Of a stretch of DNA of 64,000 nt, positions 9,446-17,427 are shown piece after piece. The DNA comes from Nocardioides sp. JS614 (GTDB taxonomy: Bacteria > Actinomycetota > Actinomycetes > Propionibacteriales > Nocardioidaceae): contig NC_008699.1 in NCBI RefSeq assembly GCF_000015265.1, positions 1,178,001 through 1,242,000 of the forward strand, read 5' to 3'. The position numbers and the translations under genes are program-made. Under the pieces are notes generated by a model. That model searched no databases. It had not been told where the DNA came from and saw nothing but the letters and a program-made list of their open reading frames with translations. Numbering within the stretch: the first letter of the stretch is position 1; each line of letters begins with the position of its first letter.

Positions 9446-9769
9446 CTATTCGTCGAGGAAGGCGATCTCCTGGAGCGCGGCGAGCGAGCGGCGCTCCTCG
9501 GGGTCGGCCGAGAGGCTGGCGGGGGAGGGAACGGGCAGGGAGGGCACCGGGAGCCCGGCCAGCGGCGGTGGCGCCGGAGCGACCGGTGCGGCGGGCACGG
9601 GTGAGGGTGCGGGTGAGGGTGCGGGTGCCGGGGGATCGGTTCGCGTCACGGCGGCGACGGGCGCCGGGGCACCGAGCAGGGTGCGGACCACCGCCGCCAT
9701 CTCGCGCAGCAGCCGGGCCGCCTCGTCACGTTCGACGGTCGGTGCCGGCTCGCCGGTCACGATCTCCAT
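9446..9769 (-). CDS. Small proline/alanine-rich protein of unknown function
   Basis: About 107 aa, not recognised as a known family. The first 40 residues are charged and likely helical (VERDEAARLLREMAAVVRTL). The middle is a Pro/Ala/Ser/Val-rich low-complexity linker, and the end (EERRSLAALQEIAFLDE) is acidic and helical. There is no signal peptide or membrane segment, so it is probably cytoplasmic. ATG 9769 is preferred over an upstream in-frame ATG (9820) because AAGGA lies 7 nt ahead of it and the upstream start falls inside the pilin terminator. The hydrolase gene begins 10 nt after its stop. Its place between pilin and wall hydrolase suggests a pilus- or wall-related accessory role, but nothing in the sequence proves it. 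Confidence 0.65.
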   Translation of the reverse strand: MEIVTGEPAPTVERDEAARLLREMAAVVRTLLGAPAPVAAVTRTDPPAPAPSPAPSPVPAAPVAPAPPPLAGLPVPSLPVPSPASLSADPEERRSLAALQEIAFLDE

Positions 9770-9792
9770 GAGGTGTCCTTGGGTGTTGACAG

Positions 9793-9823
9793 GGGGTGGA
9801 CCGCTCGTCGAGCGGTCCACCCC
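9793..9823 (-). terminator. Strong GC-rich hairpin downstream of the major pilin gene
   Basis: Two perfect 13-nt complementary arms (GGGGTGGACCGCT and its complement) are separated by a 5-nt loop, 24 bp after the pilin stop codon. There is no U-tract, which is usual for actinobacterial hairpin terminators. It would separate abundant pilin mRNA from the downstream Pro-rich/hydrolase/sigma genes, or stabilise the 3' end. Confidence 0.7.
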
Positions 9824-9846
9824 GCAACGTCAGAGGCTCGGCTGGA

Positions 9847-10269
9847 TCAGCAGCCGGCACCCTTCGCGCTCTGGAGGCCACCGGAGGCCTCGAGGTACTT
9901 CCACTCCGTGCCTGCGGCGTTCGCCGTGGCGCCGGCGTTGTAGCCGGAGATGCAGAAGTTGCCCGCTGCCGGCGTCCCGGAGATCGTGAACTGGGTGTTG
10001 GCGTCGTGCTTCCAACCCGCGGTCTCCAGTGCGAGCTTGTCGAACGCGACCGTGCTGGTCGGCGAGTCCGTGGTGATGGTCGCGGCGACGGTTGCGGCGT
10101 TCTTCAGGTCCGACTTGATGCTGGAGTCGACACCCTTCTGGCGCTGGTTGAGGAACACGGGGATGGCGATCGCGGCCAGGATGCCGATGATCACGATGAC
10201 GACGAGGAGCTCGATCAGGGTGAAGCCCTGGTCCTTCTCCTTCAGGGACTTCTGCATCCGAGCAAGCAT
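9847..10269 (-). CDS. pilA: Type IV major pilin (prepilin, 140 aa)
   Basis: Likely the main pilus subunit. It has a class III leader, MLARMQKSLKEKDQG, cleaved before Phe. The mature N-terminus is FTLIELLVVIVIIGILAAIA with the conserved Glu5, and forms the hydrophobic assembly helix. About 90 residues of globular domain follow. Two cysteines (NFC near residue 110 and the final residue) could form the D-region disulfide. ATG 10269 is chosen because AGGAG lies 6 nt upstream and the frame above it is non-coding in character. It is followed by a strong hairpin. It is transcribed away from the minor-pilin operon, and the shared intergenic region holds a WhiG-type promoter for that operon and a weaker one for this gene. 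Confidence 0.95.
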   Translation of the reverse strand: MLARMQKSLKEKDQGFTLIELLVVIVIIGILAAIAIPVFLNQRQKGVDSSIKSDLKNAATVAATITTDSPTSTVAFDKLALETAGWKHDANTQFTISGTPAAGNFCISGYNAGATANAAGTEWKYLEASGGLQSAKGAGC

Positions 10270-10354
10270 GGTTGTTCTCCTGTGGGGGAAAGGTCGTGCT
10301 GGGGGTCGTGCGGGATCCGTACCGGCAGGCCGGCGGGCCGCTTTTGTCACCCAC

Positions 10355-10383
10355 TGCTTCGGTGGCCGGAGCGACCGGCTTGA
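10355..10383 (-). promoter_or_regulatory. Probable WhiG-type promoter of the pilin gene (imperfect -10)
   Basis: On the minus strand TCAAGC is followed after exactly 15 nt by CCGAAGCA. The -35 and spacing match the four stronger sites in this window, but the -10 matches CCGATGAC at only 5 of 8 positions. It would give a leader of about 80 nt to the pilin ATG at 10269. Confidence 0.45.
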
Positions 10384-10433
10384 GGGCCGACCCAGAAATT
10401 TCCCGGCGCCGCCCCGAATCCCACGCCGCGACC

Positions 10434-10463
10434 TCAAGAGGGACCCCCGCGGCGCCGATGACC
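10434..10463 (+). promoter_or_regulatory. WhiG-type promoter of the minor-pilin operon
   Basis: TCAAGA (10434-10439), 15 nt, then CCGATGACC (10455-10463). Read as TCAA-N16-GCCGATGA it resembles the Streptomyces WhiG consensus TAAA-N15/16-GCCGATAA. The same arrangement recurs at 14841, 20982 and 26128. The predicted transcription start near 10468 leaves about 50 nt to the GTG at 10521. The ATG at 10458 lies inside the -10 and therefore cannot be the start. Confidence 0.75.
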
Positions 10464-10520
10464 AGAGGTCAGGGACATTCCGCGGAGGGTGTCCGCCATC
10501 GGTGCTCGGAGGGTCCGTCG

Positions 10521-10991
10521 GTGTCGCAGCCTGACCGGGACAGCGGGTTCACGCTGATCGAGGTGATCGTCGTCGTGGCGCTCCTCGGTGCCCTGATGGC
10601 GATCTCGGTGGGTGGCTACGACCGCTGGTCCCGGGCCAGCGAGCAGTCCGGCACCGCTCGCGAGCTGCAGACCCTGCTCCGCTCGACCCACCAGCGTGCG
10701 ATCACCGAGGGCACCGCGATGTGCGTGCTGTTCGACACCGCCAACGACGAGTACGCCGTGCACCGCGGCACCTGCGCCACCCCCGGCACGCAGGTCGACG
10801 GACCGTACCGGACCGACGGCGCCCAGGTGCACCTCGTCTCCCCGACCTTCACCGGCTCCGGCGGACCCGGCGTCACGTTCTACTCCCGCGGGACCGCCAC
10901 GAGCGGGAGCGTCCAGGTGACCCGGACCGGCTCCGCGAAGGTCTACACCCTCCACGTCGAACAGCTGACCGGCCGTGTCTCGATCAGCTGA
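10521..10991 (+). CDS. Type IV minor pilin / GspH-like pseudopilin
   Basis: 156 aa. It has a very short prepilin leader (VSQPDRDSG) followed by FTLIEVIVVVALLGALMAISV, with Glu5 and the hydrophobic assembly helix. The rest resembles GspH/FimT pseudopilins (ELQTLLRSTHQRAITEGTAM followed by beta-rich sequence). Two cysteines are present in the globular part. The start is GTG 10521, with GGAGGG 7 nt upstream. Longer in-frame starts would lie in or before the promoter. First gene of a four-gene minor-pilin operon, it overlaps the next gene by 17 nt. It probably acts in a pilus tip or priming complex. Confidence 0.9.
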   Translation: MSQPDRDSGFTLIEVIVVVALLGALMAISVGGYDRWSRASEQSGTARELQTLLRSTHQRAITEGTAMCVLFDTANDEYAVHRGTCATPGTQVDGPYRTDGAQVHLVSPTFTGSGGPGVTFYSRGTATSGSVQVTRTGSAKVYTLHVEQLTGRVSIS

Positions 10992-12732
10992 CCGCCGCCG
11001 CGATGACGGGTTCACCCTCATCGAGATCATCGTCGCGCTCGGCGTGATCATGACGGTGATGGCCGCCGTGCTGCCCCAGCTGCTGGTCGGCATCAGGTCC
11101 GGCGAGACCTCCCGACTGGTGACCCAGACCAAGGGCGTCGCCCAGGGCCAGCTCGAGCGGATGCGCAACCTGCCGTATCACGTCGCCCCCGAGGCCGGCG
11201 ACTACCGCGACGTGCTCGACTACTACTTCCGCAACCTCACCACCCCCGGACCGATCACCTGCACCGACCCGGACGGGCTCGCGATGCCGACGACCGCGTG
11301 GACCGGCTACGTCCCCGCCGACGGCGCCCGCTGCTCCTATGAGCCGCAGTCCGGGGAGATGTACCGCTACGTGGTCCCGCACCCGGCCACCGGGACCGAT
11401 CCGCTCGCGGGCTTCCAGGTCGTCGTCGACACCCAGTTCCTCTCGGCGCCGAAGTCCGACGGGAGCTCCGACGTGCTCGCGCCGCCCTCGGGCTACAACA
11501 CCCAGAGCGCGGGGCACGACAGCCCGGTCTCCTCCCAGATCGGCGTCACCGTGACCGTCCTCTACGACCGGCAGGGCATCACCCGGCCGGTCACGACGTA
11601 CTCCCAGATCGCCGACCAGCCGGTCGCGGCCAGGCGGATCGACCTCAGCGCGTCCGCGGCCGCGGTCGACATCGGCTCGATCACGCCGACGAACGGCGCC
11701 GAGTCACTGCAGGCCGGGCTGCTCAGCCTCTCCGGTGCGCTGACCTTCGCGAGCACGGCCAACGCCAGCCTGACGGCGGCGTCCGCCGGGCTCGCGACCG
11801 GGGAACAGGGGGCAGGCGCCTCGACGACCGTCGCGGCGCCCTCCGCCGTGGGCATCCTGCCCGCCGCTGCCGGCGGGATCGACGGGACCTGCGGGCTCGC
11901 GTGCTGGGGCGCCAGCCAGGTCGACCTCGGCGCCGTGACCGCGACCGACGGGCTCCCGAACGTCGGCTCGGCCGCCAACCCGATGCAGGCCCGGCTCACC
12001 GACCTGACCAACCTGGGACTCTCCTTCGAGAGCGGCGCTGCCGCGGACTACCGGACCGGGCTGGGCCTCAGCCGTCCGCTGGTCCGTCTCGACGCCGGCG
12101 CCACGGCCACGAACAGCGGGGTCAGCGCGACCTGCGCGCCCTCCGGCACCGGGGCACCGGCCCTGGTCCGGTCCTCGGGCTTCCTGCGCACGACCCCGAT
12201 GACCGACGCCACCCCCACCGCCGAGGCCTGTGCGGTGAGCTCGGCGAGCACGATCTCCCTGTTCCCGACCTCGTTCGCTCCCGACGGAGTGCTCCAGGTG
12301 GAGCTGGTCCGCGCCACCGCCCGCTGCGTGGTCAGCGGCGCCGGCCACGTGGCGCAGCCGCCGACGTTCGACTACCGGGTCGTCGTACGCCGGCACGTCC
12401 CCGGCACCGAGGCCGCGCCGGCCGGAGGCTACGACGACGTGCTTGCGATCACCCCCTCGCTCACCGCCGACGACCTGGCAGCGATCGACCCGGCGTCCTT
12501 CGACGTCGGCGGCGGCCACACCCTGGCCGACTACGTCGCGTCCTGGTCGGCGCTGGTGCCGGGCACCGTCGAGACGACCGCCGCGAACGGGCTGTCCGCG
12601 GTGACGCTGTCCGGGGTCCTCAAGCTCACCAGCCAGCCGATGCGGGTGCTGCCCGACAGCACCGTCGACCCGGCCTCGGCCGTCTCGCTCACCCTCGGCC
12701 AGGTCGGCTGCTCGGCCCTGGACGCGCGATGA
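10975..12732 (+). CDS. Large prepilin-like protein, PilV/GspI-like N-terminus (585 aa)
   Basis: It begins MSRSADRRRDDG|FTLIEIIVALGVIMTVMAAVLPQL, a class III prepilin leader with Glu5 and a single hydrophobic helix. About 540 extracellular residues follow, unusually long for a minor pilin. They are Ala/Ser/Thr/Gly-rich, with low-complexity stretches and several cysteines. The GTG start lies inside the previous gene (17-nt overlap), and its stop overlaps the next start by ATGA. The large C-terminal domain matches no family I recognise. A pilus-tip adhesin-like subunit is plausible, since tip minor pilins elsewhere carry big extra domains. Confidence 0.85.
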   Translation: MSRSADRRRDDGFTLIEIIVALGVIMTVMAAVLPQLLVGIRSGETSRLVTQTKGVAQGQLERMRNLPYHVAPEAGDYRDVLDYYFRNLTTPGPITCTDPDGLAMPTTAWTGYVPADGARCSYEPQSGEMYRYVVPHPATGTDPLAGFQVVVDTQFLSAPKSDGSSDVLAPPSGYNTQSAGHDSPVSSQIGVTVTVLYDRQGITRPVTTYSQIADQPVAARRIDLSASAAAVDIGSITPTNGAESLQAGLLSLSGALTFASTANASLTAASAGLATGEQGAGASTTVAAPSAVGILPAAAGGIDGTCGLACWGASQVDLGAVTATDGLPNVGSAANPMQARLTDLTNLGLSFESGAAADYRTGLGLSRPLVRLDAGATATNSGVSATCAPSGTGAPALVRSSGFLRTTPMTDATPTAEACAVSSASTISLFPTSFAPDGVLQVELVRATARCVVSGAGHVAQPPTFDYRVVVRRHVPGTEAAPAGGYDDVLAITPSLTADDLAAIDPASFDVGGGHTLADYVASWSALVPGTVETTAANGLSAVTLSGVLKLTSQPMRVLPDSTVDPASAVSLTLGQVGCSALDAR

Positions 12733-13379
12733 GGTGGCTGCGCCGCCCGCGGGCCGACAGCGGGGTCACGCTCATCGAGGTGCTGGTCAGCATGGGCCTG
12801 TTCGCCCTGATCGGCTCGCTGCTCCTGGGCCTGGCGCTGTCGACCGACTCGGTCACCGCGAGCACCCGCACCCGAGCCGGCGTCACCGAGGAGACCCGGA
12901 CCGCCATGGAGCGGCTGACCCGCGAGCTGCGGCAGTCGGCCGGGATCGAGGCCGTCACCCTCCCGGGGCCGACCTCCTCGATGGCGCTGACGTTCTGGAC
13001 CGACTTCGACGGCGACGGCGTCCGCGACACCGCGGCCGCCGACCCCGAGGTGCTGACCTACTGCTGGTCACCGGCCACGCTCCAGCTCACCCTGGGCGCC
13101 ACGACCGACTGCGACACCGCCCGGCCGGTGCTCGCGGCGACGGTCGCCTCGGTGGAGCTGGAGCTGGACAGCAGCGAGTGGGCGTACGACGCGAACGGCG
13201 ACGGCACCACCACCTGGCTCGAGCTCGACCAGAAGGGCGCGCCGGTCGGCAACCAGAACAACCAGCCCGACGGGACCGAGCTGCTCCACATCGACCTGGT
13301 CGGCGTGACCATCACGGTCCGCGACGGCAGCGGCGAGCAGACCTACCACACCCAGATCGACCTCCGGAACAGGAGCTGA
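12729..13379 (+). CDS. Type IV minor pilin, PilW/GspJ-like
   Basis: 216 aa. Leader MRWLRRPRADSG precedes VTLIEVLVSMGLFALIGSLL, with Val instead of Phe at +1 and Glu at +5. The post-helix segment (TRTRAGVTEETRTAMERLTRELRQSAGI) is typical of PilW/GspJ proteins. The distal part has DFDGDGVRD and DANGDGTTTWLE, acidic loops resembling Ca-binding turns. ATG 12729 overlaps the previous stop (ATGA), and AGGAG for the next gene lies within its last codons. It probably joins the priming pseudopilin complex with its neighbours. Confidence 0.87.
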   Translation: MRWLRRPRADSGVTLIEVLVSMGLFALIGSLLLGLALSTDSVTASTRTRAGVTEETRTAMERLTRELRQSAGIEAVTLPGPTSSMALTFWTDFDGDGVRDTAAADPEVLTYCWSPATLQLTLGATTDCDTARPVLAATVASVELELDSSEWAYDANGDGTTTWLELDQKGAPVGNQNNQPDGTELLHIDLVGVTITVRDGSGEQTYHTQIDLRNRS

Positions 13380-13381
13380 CG

Positions 13382-14818
13382 GTGACGCGCACCCCCCCGA
13401 CGACGTCCCGACCCGGGACCCGGCGCCGCGACGACCGCGGCTCGGCGATGATCCTGACGATGATGGCGCTCGTGCTGATCACGGGGCTCGCCTCGACCGT
13501 GGCCGTGCTCACCATCGACAACCTGCGCTCGTCGTGGCGGGCCCAGCAGGCCGGGTCCGCGGTCAACGCCGCGGACGCGGGCGTCGCGCAGGCGATGACC
13601 TACCTGCGCAGCGCCGGGGTGCGCCCGCTGCGCTGCTCGCCGGGCTGCACCGGCAACTCCTGGGGCAACAAGGACGCCCCGACGACGGTCTCGCTGCCCG
13701 GCGGCGCGGGCGAGTCCTACCGGGTGTGGATCGAGGCGGTCTCGCCGTACCCGGCCAACGACCCGGGCCTGTACCGGATCCACTCGACCGGCGGCGCGGC
13801 CGGATCCGCCTCGCGCACCGTGCTCGCGGACGTCAGCGTCACCACGACCGAGGTGCCGCGCGGCATCTTCGCCCACACGATCAGCGGCGGCGGCTCGGCG
13901 AGCGTCACCCGGCAGAGCGTGTTCTCGACCGGCTGCGTCTGGGAGCGCGACAAGATCGCGATGGTGCCGGGCCAGATCGACGTCGCGTACGGCATCCCGA
14001 TCGGCGTGCACACCTCCGACTACATCACCACCGCCCACGGCTCGGGCCAGCACTGCTCCGAGACGCAGGGGGGCCTGATCCACGCGACCGGCACCGGCAA
14101 CAACGTCACCTCGGCCCCGTGCAGCACGGCGTACCCCTATGACCAGGACCGGGCGGGCGGCAGCCTCATCGGCACCCCGTGCGAGTCCGTGCAGACCAGC
14201 TACCCCAAGTACTACGGGCCGCAGAATCTCGACGCCGGGCCGGAGGCCGACGTCGCCGGGTCCTTCGTCAAGGACGACGCCACCCTCGCCCGGCTGTTCA
14301 ACCTCAAGGACCCCGCCCTCAGCCCGACCCAGCTCGACCAGCTGCGCAGCGTCGCGCGGGCCCAGGGGAACTACTGGACCAGCTCGACCGTGTGGTCCAG
14401 CCCGGACGAGGAGAACGCCGTCATGTTCTTCGACCTCACGAAGGGCTCGGACCTCGGCGGCACCGTCGACCTGAACAAGATCAGCGACACCGCGTTCGGT
14501 CGGGAGGCCAACCTGGCCGACACCGACCCCCGGTGCACCTCGCGCTCGCTGGTGATCGTGGTCGACGGAGGCAACGTGAAGGTCAACTCCAACCAGCGGC
14601 TGTTCGCCTCGCTCTTCCTCACCTCCGCCGCGCCCTACGGTCAGGTCGTGAAGGCCAACGGCACCGCGGACTTCATCGGCACGATCTACGCCGACAAGGT
14701 CAACCTGGTCGGCAACTTCGACGCCTCGATGGACACCTGCTTCCTCGCCAACACCAGCCCCGCCCTGCTCGACTTCCGGGCCGGCTCCTACCGCGAGGAC
14801 GACCGCGGGCTCTCCTGA
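13382..14818 (+). CDS. PilX-like pilus assembly protein (478 aa)
   Basis: A short basic N-terminus (RTPPTTSRPGTRRRDDRG) precedes one hydrophobic segment, SAMILTMMALVLITGLASTV, then a heptad-like helix and a long extracellular part. This matches PilX/PilX_N-type proteins, which lack a canonical FTLIE site but sit with minor pilins. Several paired cysteines occur in the distal domain (CSPGC near 80-84). GTG 13382 follows AGGAG by 6 nt and the previous stop by 2 nt. Last gene of the minor-pilin operon; the next operon has its own WhiG-type promoter 23 bp later. Confidence 0.8.
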   Translation: MTRTPPTTSRPGTRRRDDRGSAMILTMMALVLITGLASTVAVLTIDNLRSSWRAQQAGSAVNAADAGVAQAMTYLRSAGVRPLRCSPGCTGNSWGNKDAPTTVSLPGGAGESYRVWIEAVSPYPANDPGLYRIHSTGGAAGSASRTVLADVSVTTTEVPRGIFAHTISGGGSASVTRQSVFSTGCVWERDKIAMVPGQIDVAYGIPIGVHTSDYITTAHGSGQHCSETQGGLIHATGTGNNVTSAPCSTAYPYDQDRAGGSLIGTPCESVQTSYPKYYGPQNLDAGPEADVAGSFVKDDATLARLFNLKDPALSPTQLDQLRSVARAQGNYWTSSTVWSSPDEENAVMFFDLTKGSDLGGTVDLNKISDTAFGREANLADTDPRCTSRSLVIVVDGGNVKVNSNQRLFASLFLTSAAPYGQVVKANGTADFIGTIYADKVNLVGNFDASMDTCFLANTSPALLDFRAGSYREDDRGLS

Positions 14819-14840
14819 CGAGGCTCCCCGCCAGCAGTCC

Positions 14841-14870
14841 TCAAGCCGACGGCCCCGTCGGCCGATGACC
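14841..14870 (+). promoter_or_regulatory. WhiG-type promoter of the pilT1-pilC-pilB operon
   Basis: TCAAGC (14841-14846), 15 nt, CCGATGACC (14862-14870), identical in spacing and -10 to the sites at 10434, 20982 and 26128. It begins 23 bp after the PilX-like stop codon and ends 39 bp before the pilT1 start. Confidence 0.75.
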
Positions 14871-14908
14871 CTGATGACCCCTCATCAGTCCCGCGCTCGG
14901 AGGACCTG

Positions 14909-16201
14909 TTGAACGACGCACCGACGAACGGCTTCGGCCTGCCGCTGGCCGCTCGGCGCCCGACCGCGCCCGCGGACCCGTCGGCCCCTGCCCCCGCGCC
15001 GGTGGCCGTCCCGGTCGCCGCTCCCGTGGCCGTCCCGGCGCCGGTCGTCGCCCCGGTGGCCGCGGCCGCCGTCGTACCTCCCGCCGCTCCCGCGCCCGCC
15101 GGATCGGCCAACCTGAGCCTCGACGACCTGCTCATCCACGTGCTGCGGGTGGGGGCCTCCGACCTGCACCTGACCACCGGCGCGCCGCCGACCGTGCGGC
15201 TGCGCGGCGAGATGGAGGCCATCGAGGGCTACCCCACGCTGGACGGCGAGCAGCTGCGGCGCACGCTGTACGGCGTGATGACCGAGCGGCAGCGCAAGGT
15301 CTTCGAGGAGGAGCTCGAGCTCGACTTCGCGTACGCCGTGCCGGGCCACGCCCGGTTCCGTGTCAACGTCTTCCAGCAGCGCGAGCACCTCGGCGCCGTG
15401 ATGCGGATGATCCCCTGGGAGATCGTCCCGCTCGAGGACCTGGGCATGCCCGAGGCGGTCGCCGGCTTCAGCGACCTCAAGCGCGGCCTGGTGCTGGTCA
15501 CCGGCCCCACCGGGTCCGGCAAGTCGACGACCCTGGCCGCGATCATCGACCGGATCAACCGGACCCGCCGCGGTCACATCGTGACCATCGAGGACCCGAT
15601 CGAGTTCCTGCACGAGCACCGCGGCTGCCTGGTCAACCAGCGCGAGGTCGGCTCCGACACCCACGGGTTCCGCGACGCCCTCAAGCACGTGCTGCGTCAG
15701 GACCCCGACGTGATCCTGGTCGGCGAGCTCCGCGACCTGGACACGATCTCGGTGGCGCTGACCGCCGCCGAGACCGGCCACCTGGTGTTCGCGACGCTGC
15801 ACACGCAGTCCGCGCAGGACACCATCACCCGCGTCGTCGACGTGTTCCCCGCCGAGCAGCAGCAGCAGGTCCGCACCCAGCTCGCCGCGACGCTCCAGGG
15901 CGTCGTGTGCCAGACCCTCGTCAAGACCGCCGACGACCAGGGCCGCGCCGCCGCCGTCGAGGTGATGGTCTGCAACTCCGGCATCCGGGCGATGATCCGC
16001 GACGACAAGCTGCAGCAGATCCAGGGCGCGCTCCAAGCGGGCGCGCGGGACGGCATGCAGACCCTCAACGCCCACCTCGCCGCGCTGGTGAAGGCCGGCC
16101 GGATCACGTACGCCGCGGGCCTCGAGCACAGCTCGAACCGCGCCGACTACGACACGCTCGTCGCCTCCGACGTCAAGCGCGCCCCGGCCGGGTGGCAGTA
16201 G
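14909..16201 (+). CDS. pilT: Type IV pilus retraction ATPase PilT (first copy)
   Basis: Hexameric cytoplasmic ATPase that depolymerises pili. After a Pro/Ala/Val-rich N-terminal extension (about 20-65), unusual for PilT, come the PAS-like N-domain (ASDLHLTTGAPP) and RecA-like core. Walker A is GPTGSGKS at 199-206; the Asp box (IEDPIEFLHEH), Walker B (DPDVILVGELRD) and His box (ETGHLVFATLHT) are all present. The C-terminal GIRAMIRDDK corresponds to the PilT AIRNLIRE motif needed for retraction in other species. The start is TTG 14909 with GGAGGA 4 nt upstream. It leads an operon with pilC and pilB. Confidence 0.93.
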   Translation: MNDAPTNGFGLPLAARRPTAPADPSAPAPAPVAVPVAAPVAVPAPVVAPVAAAAVVPPAAPAPAGSANLSLDDLLIHVLRVGASDLHLTTGAPPTVRLRGEMEAIEGYPTLDGEQLRRTLYGVMTERQRKVFEEELELDFAYAVPGHARFRVNVFQQREHLGAVMRMIPWEIVPLEDLGMPEAVAGFSDLKRGLVLVTGPTGSGKSTTLAAIIDRINRTRRGHIVTIEDPIEFLHEHRGCLVNQREVGSDTHGFRDALKHVLRQDPDVILVGELRDLDTISVALTAAETGHLVFATLHTQSAQDTITRVVDVFPAEQQQQVRTQLAATLQGVVCQTLVKTADDQGRAAAVEVMVCNSGIRAMIRDDKLQQIQGALQAGARDGMQTLNAHLAALVKAGRITYAAGLEHSSNRADYDTLVASDVKRAPAGWQ

Positions 16202-16203
16202 CC

Positions 16204-17427
16204 GTGGCCAGCACGACGACGCAGTACGCCTACAAGGTCCGCGACGCCCAGGGCCGGTTCACCGAGGGCAAGGTGGAGGCCGCCTCGGAGGCGGCTGTCG
16301 CCGACAAGCTGCGCGCGATGGGCTACGTCCCGCTCCAGGTGCGGCCCGCCAACGTCGGCATGCAGCGCGAGATCAAGCTCGGCTTCAAGAAGCGGATCAA
16401 GCCGCGCGACCTCGCGGTCTTCGCCCGCCAGTTCGCCACCATGATCGACGCCGGCCTGACCATGCTGCGGGCGCTCTCGATCATGGCCGAGCAGGTCGAG
16501 AACCCCGAGCTGCGCAAGGTGCTGCGGGCGGTCAAGCAGGACGTCGAGGCCGGGCACAGCCTGTCGTCGGCCTTCGGCAAGTGGCCGCGCGTCTTCCCGC
16601 CGCTCATGATCAGCATGGCCAAGGCCGGCGAGGCGGGCGGCTTCCTCGACACCGCGATGCGCCAGATCGCCGACAACTTCGAGGCCGAGGTCAAGCTGCG
16701 CAGCAAGATCAAGGCCGCGCTGACCTACCCGACCGTGGTGTTCTTCCTGGCGATCATCATGTGCATCGCGCTGCTGATCTTCGTGGTCCCGGTCTTCGAG
16801 AAGATGTTCAAGGACCTCGGCGGCGAGCTGCCGCTGCCGACCAAGATCCTGGTGATGCTCTCGGCGGCGATGAAGTACGTCGTACCCCTCGGCGCGGTGC
16901 TCACCGGTGCCCTCGTCTGGTGGTGGCGCCGCTACGGCCGCACCGAGCGGGTCCGCAACGTCGTCGACCCGCTCAAGCTCAAGCTGCCGGTCTTCGGCAA
17001 CCTGTTCCGCAAGCTCGCTCTGGCCCGGTTCGCCCGCAACTTCAGCACCCTGCTCTCGGCCGGCGTCCCGATCCTCCAGGCGCTCGACATCGTCTCCGAC
17101 ACGACCGGCTCGGTGGTGATCGGCCGCGCCCTGGCCGAGGTCAAGGAGTCGGTGCGCCAGGGCGAGTCGGTGGCGGGTCCGCTGAGCCACCACGACGTGT
17201 TCCCGCCGATGGTCGTGCAGATGATCGCCTCCGGCGAGGAGTCCGGCGCCATCGACGCGATGCTCGCGAAGATCGCCGAGTTCTACGACGCCGAGGTCGA
17301 GTCGATGACCGAGGGCCTGACCGCCCTGATCGAGCCGCTGATGATCGCGTTCCTCGGCGGCCTCGTCGGGTCGATGATCGTCGCGCTGTACATGCCGATG
17401 TTCAAGATCTACGACATGATCGGATGA
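16204..17427 (+). CDS. pilC: Type IV pilus inner-membrane platform protein PilC
   Basis: 407 aa, GspF/PilC family, which couples the assembly and retraction ATPases to the growing pilus. It has two T2SSF repeats (about 70-195 and 272-395; note RQFATMIDAGLTMLRAL and RNFSTLLSAGVPILQAL at equivalent positions). Hydrophobic segments lie near 178-202, 220-240 and 378-400. GTG 16204 is 2 nt after the pilT1 stop, and its own stop overlaps pilB by ATGA. Length and architecture are normal. Confidence 0.94.
   Translation: MASTTTQYAYKVRDAQGRFTEGKVEAASEAAVADKLRAMGYVPLQVRPANVGMQREIKLGFKKRIKPRDLAVFARQFATMIDAGLTMLRALSIMAEQVENPELRKVLRAVKQDVEAGHSLSSAFGKWPRVFPPLMISMAKAGEAGGFLDTAMRQIADNFEAEVKLRSKIKAALTYPTVVFFLAIIMCIALLIFVVPVFEKMFKDLGGELPLPTKILVMLSAAMKYVVPLGAVLTGALVWWWRRYGRTERVRNVVDPLKLKLPVFGNLFRKLALARFARNFSTLLSAGVPILQALDIVSDTTGSVVIGRALAEVKESVRQGESVAGPLSHHDVFPPMVVQMIASGEESGAIDAMLAKIAEFYDAEVESMTEGLTALIEPLMIAFLGGLVGSMIVALYMPMFKIYDMIG

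Noticed and set aside
10458..10520. ATG 10458 as start of the GspH-like pilin
   Set aside because: It lies inside the WhiG-type -10; GTG 10521 has a good ribosome site and gives a normal prepilin leader.
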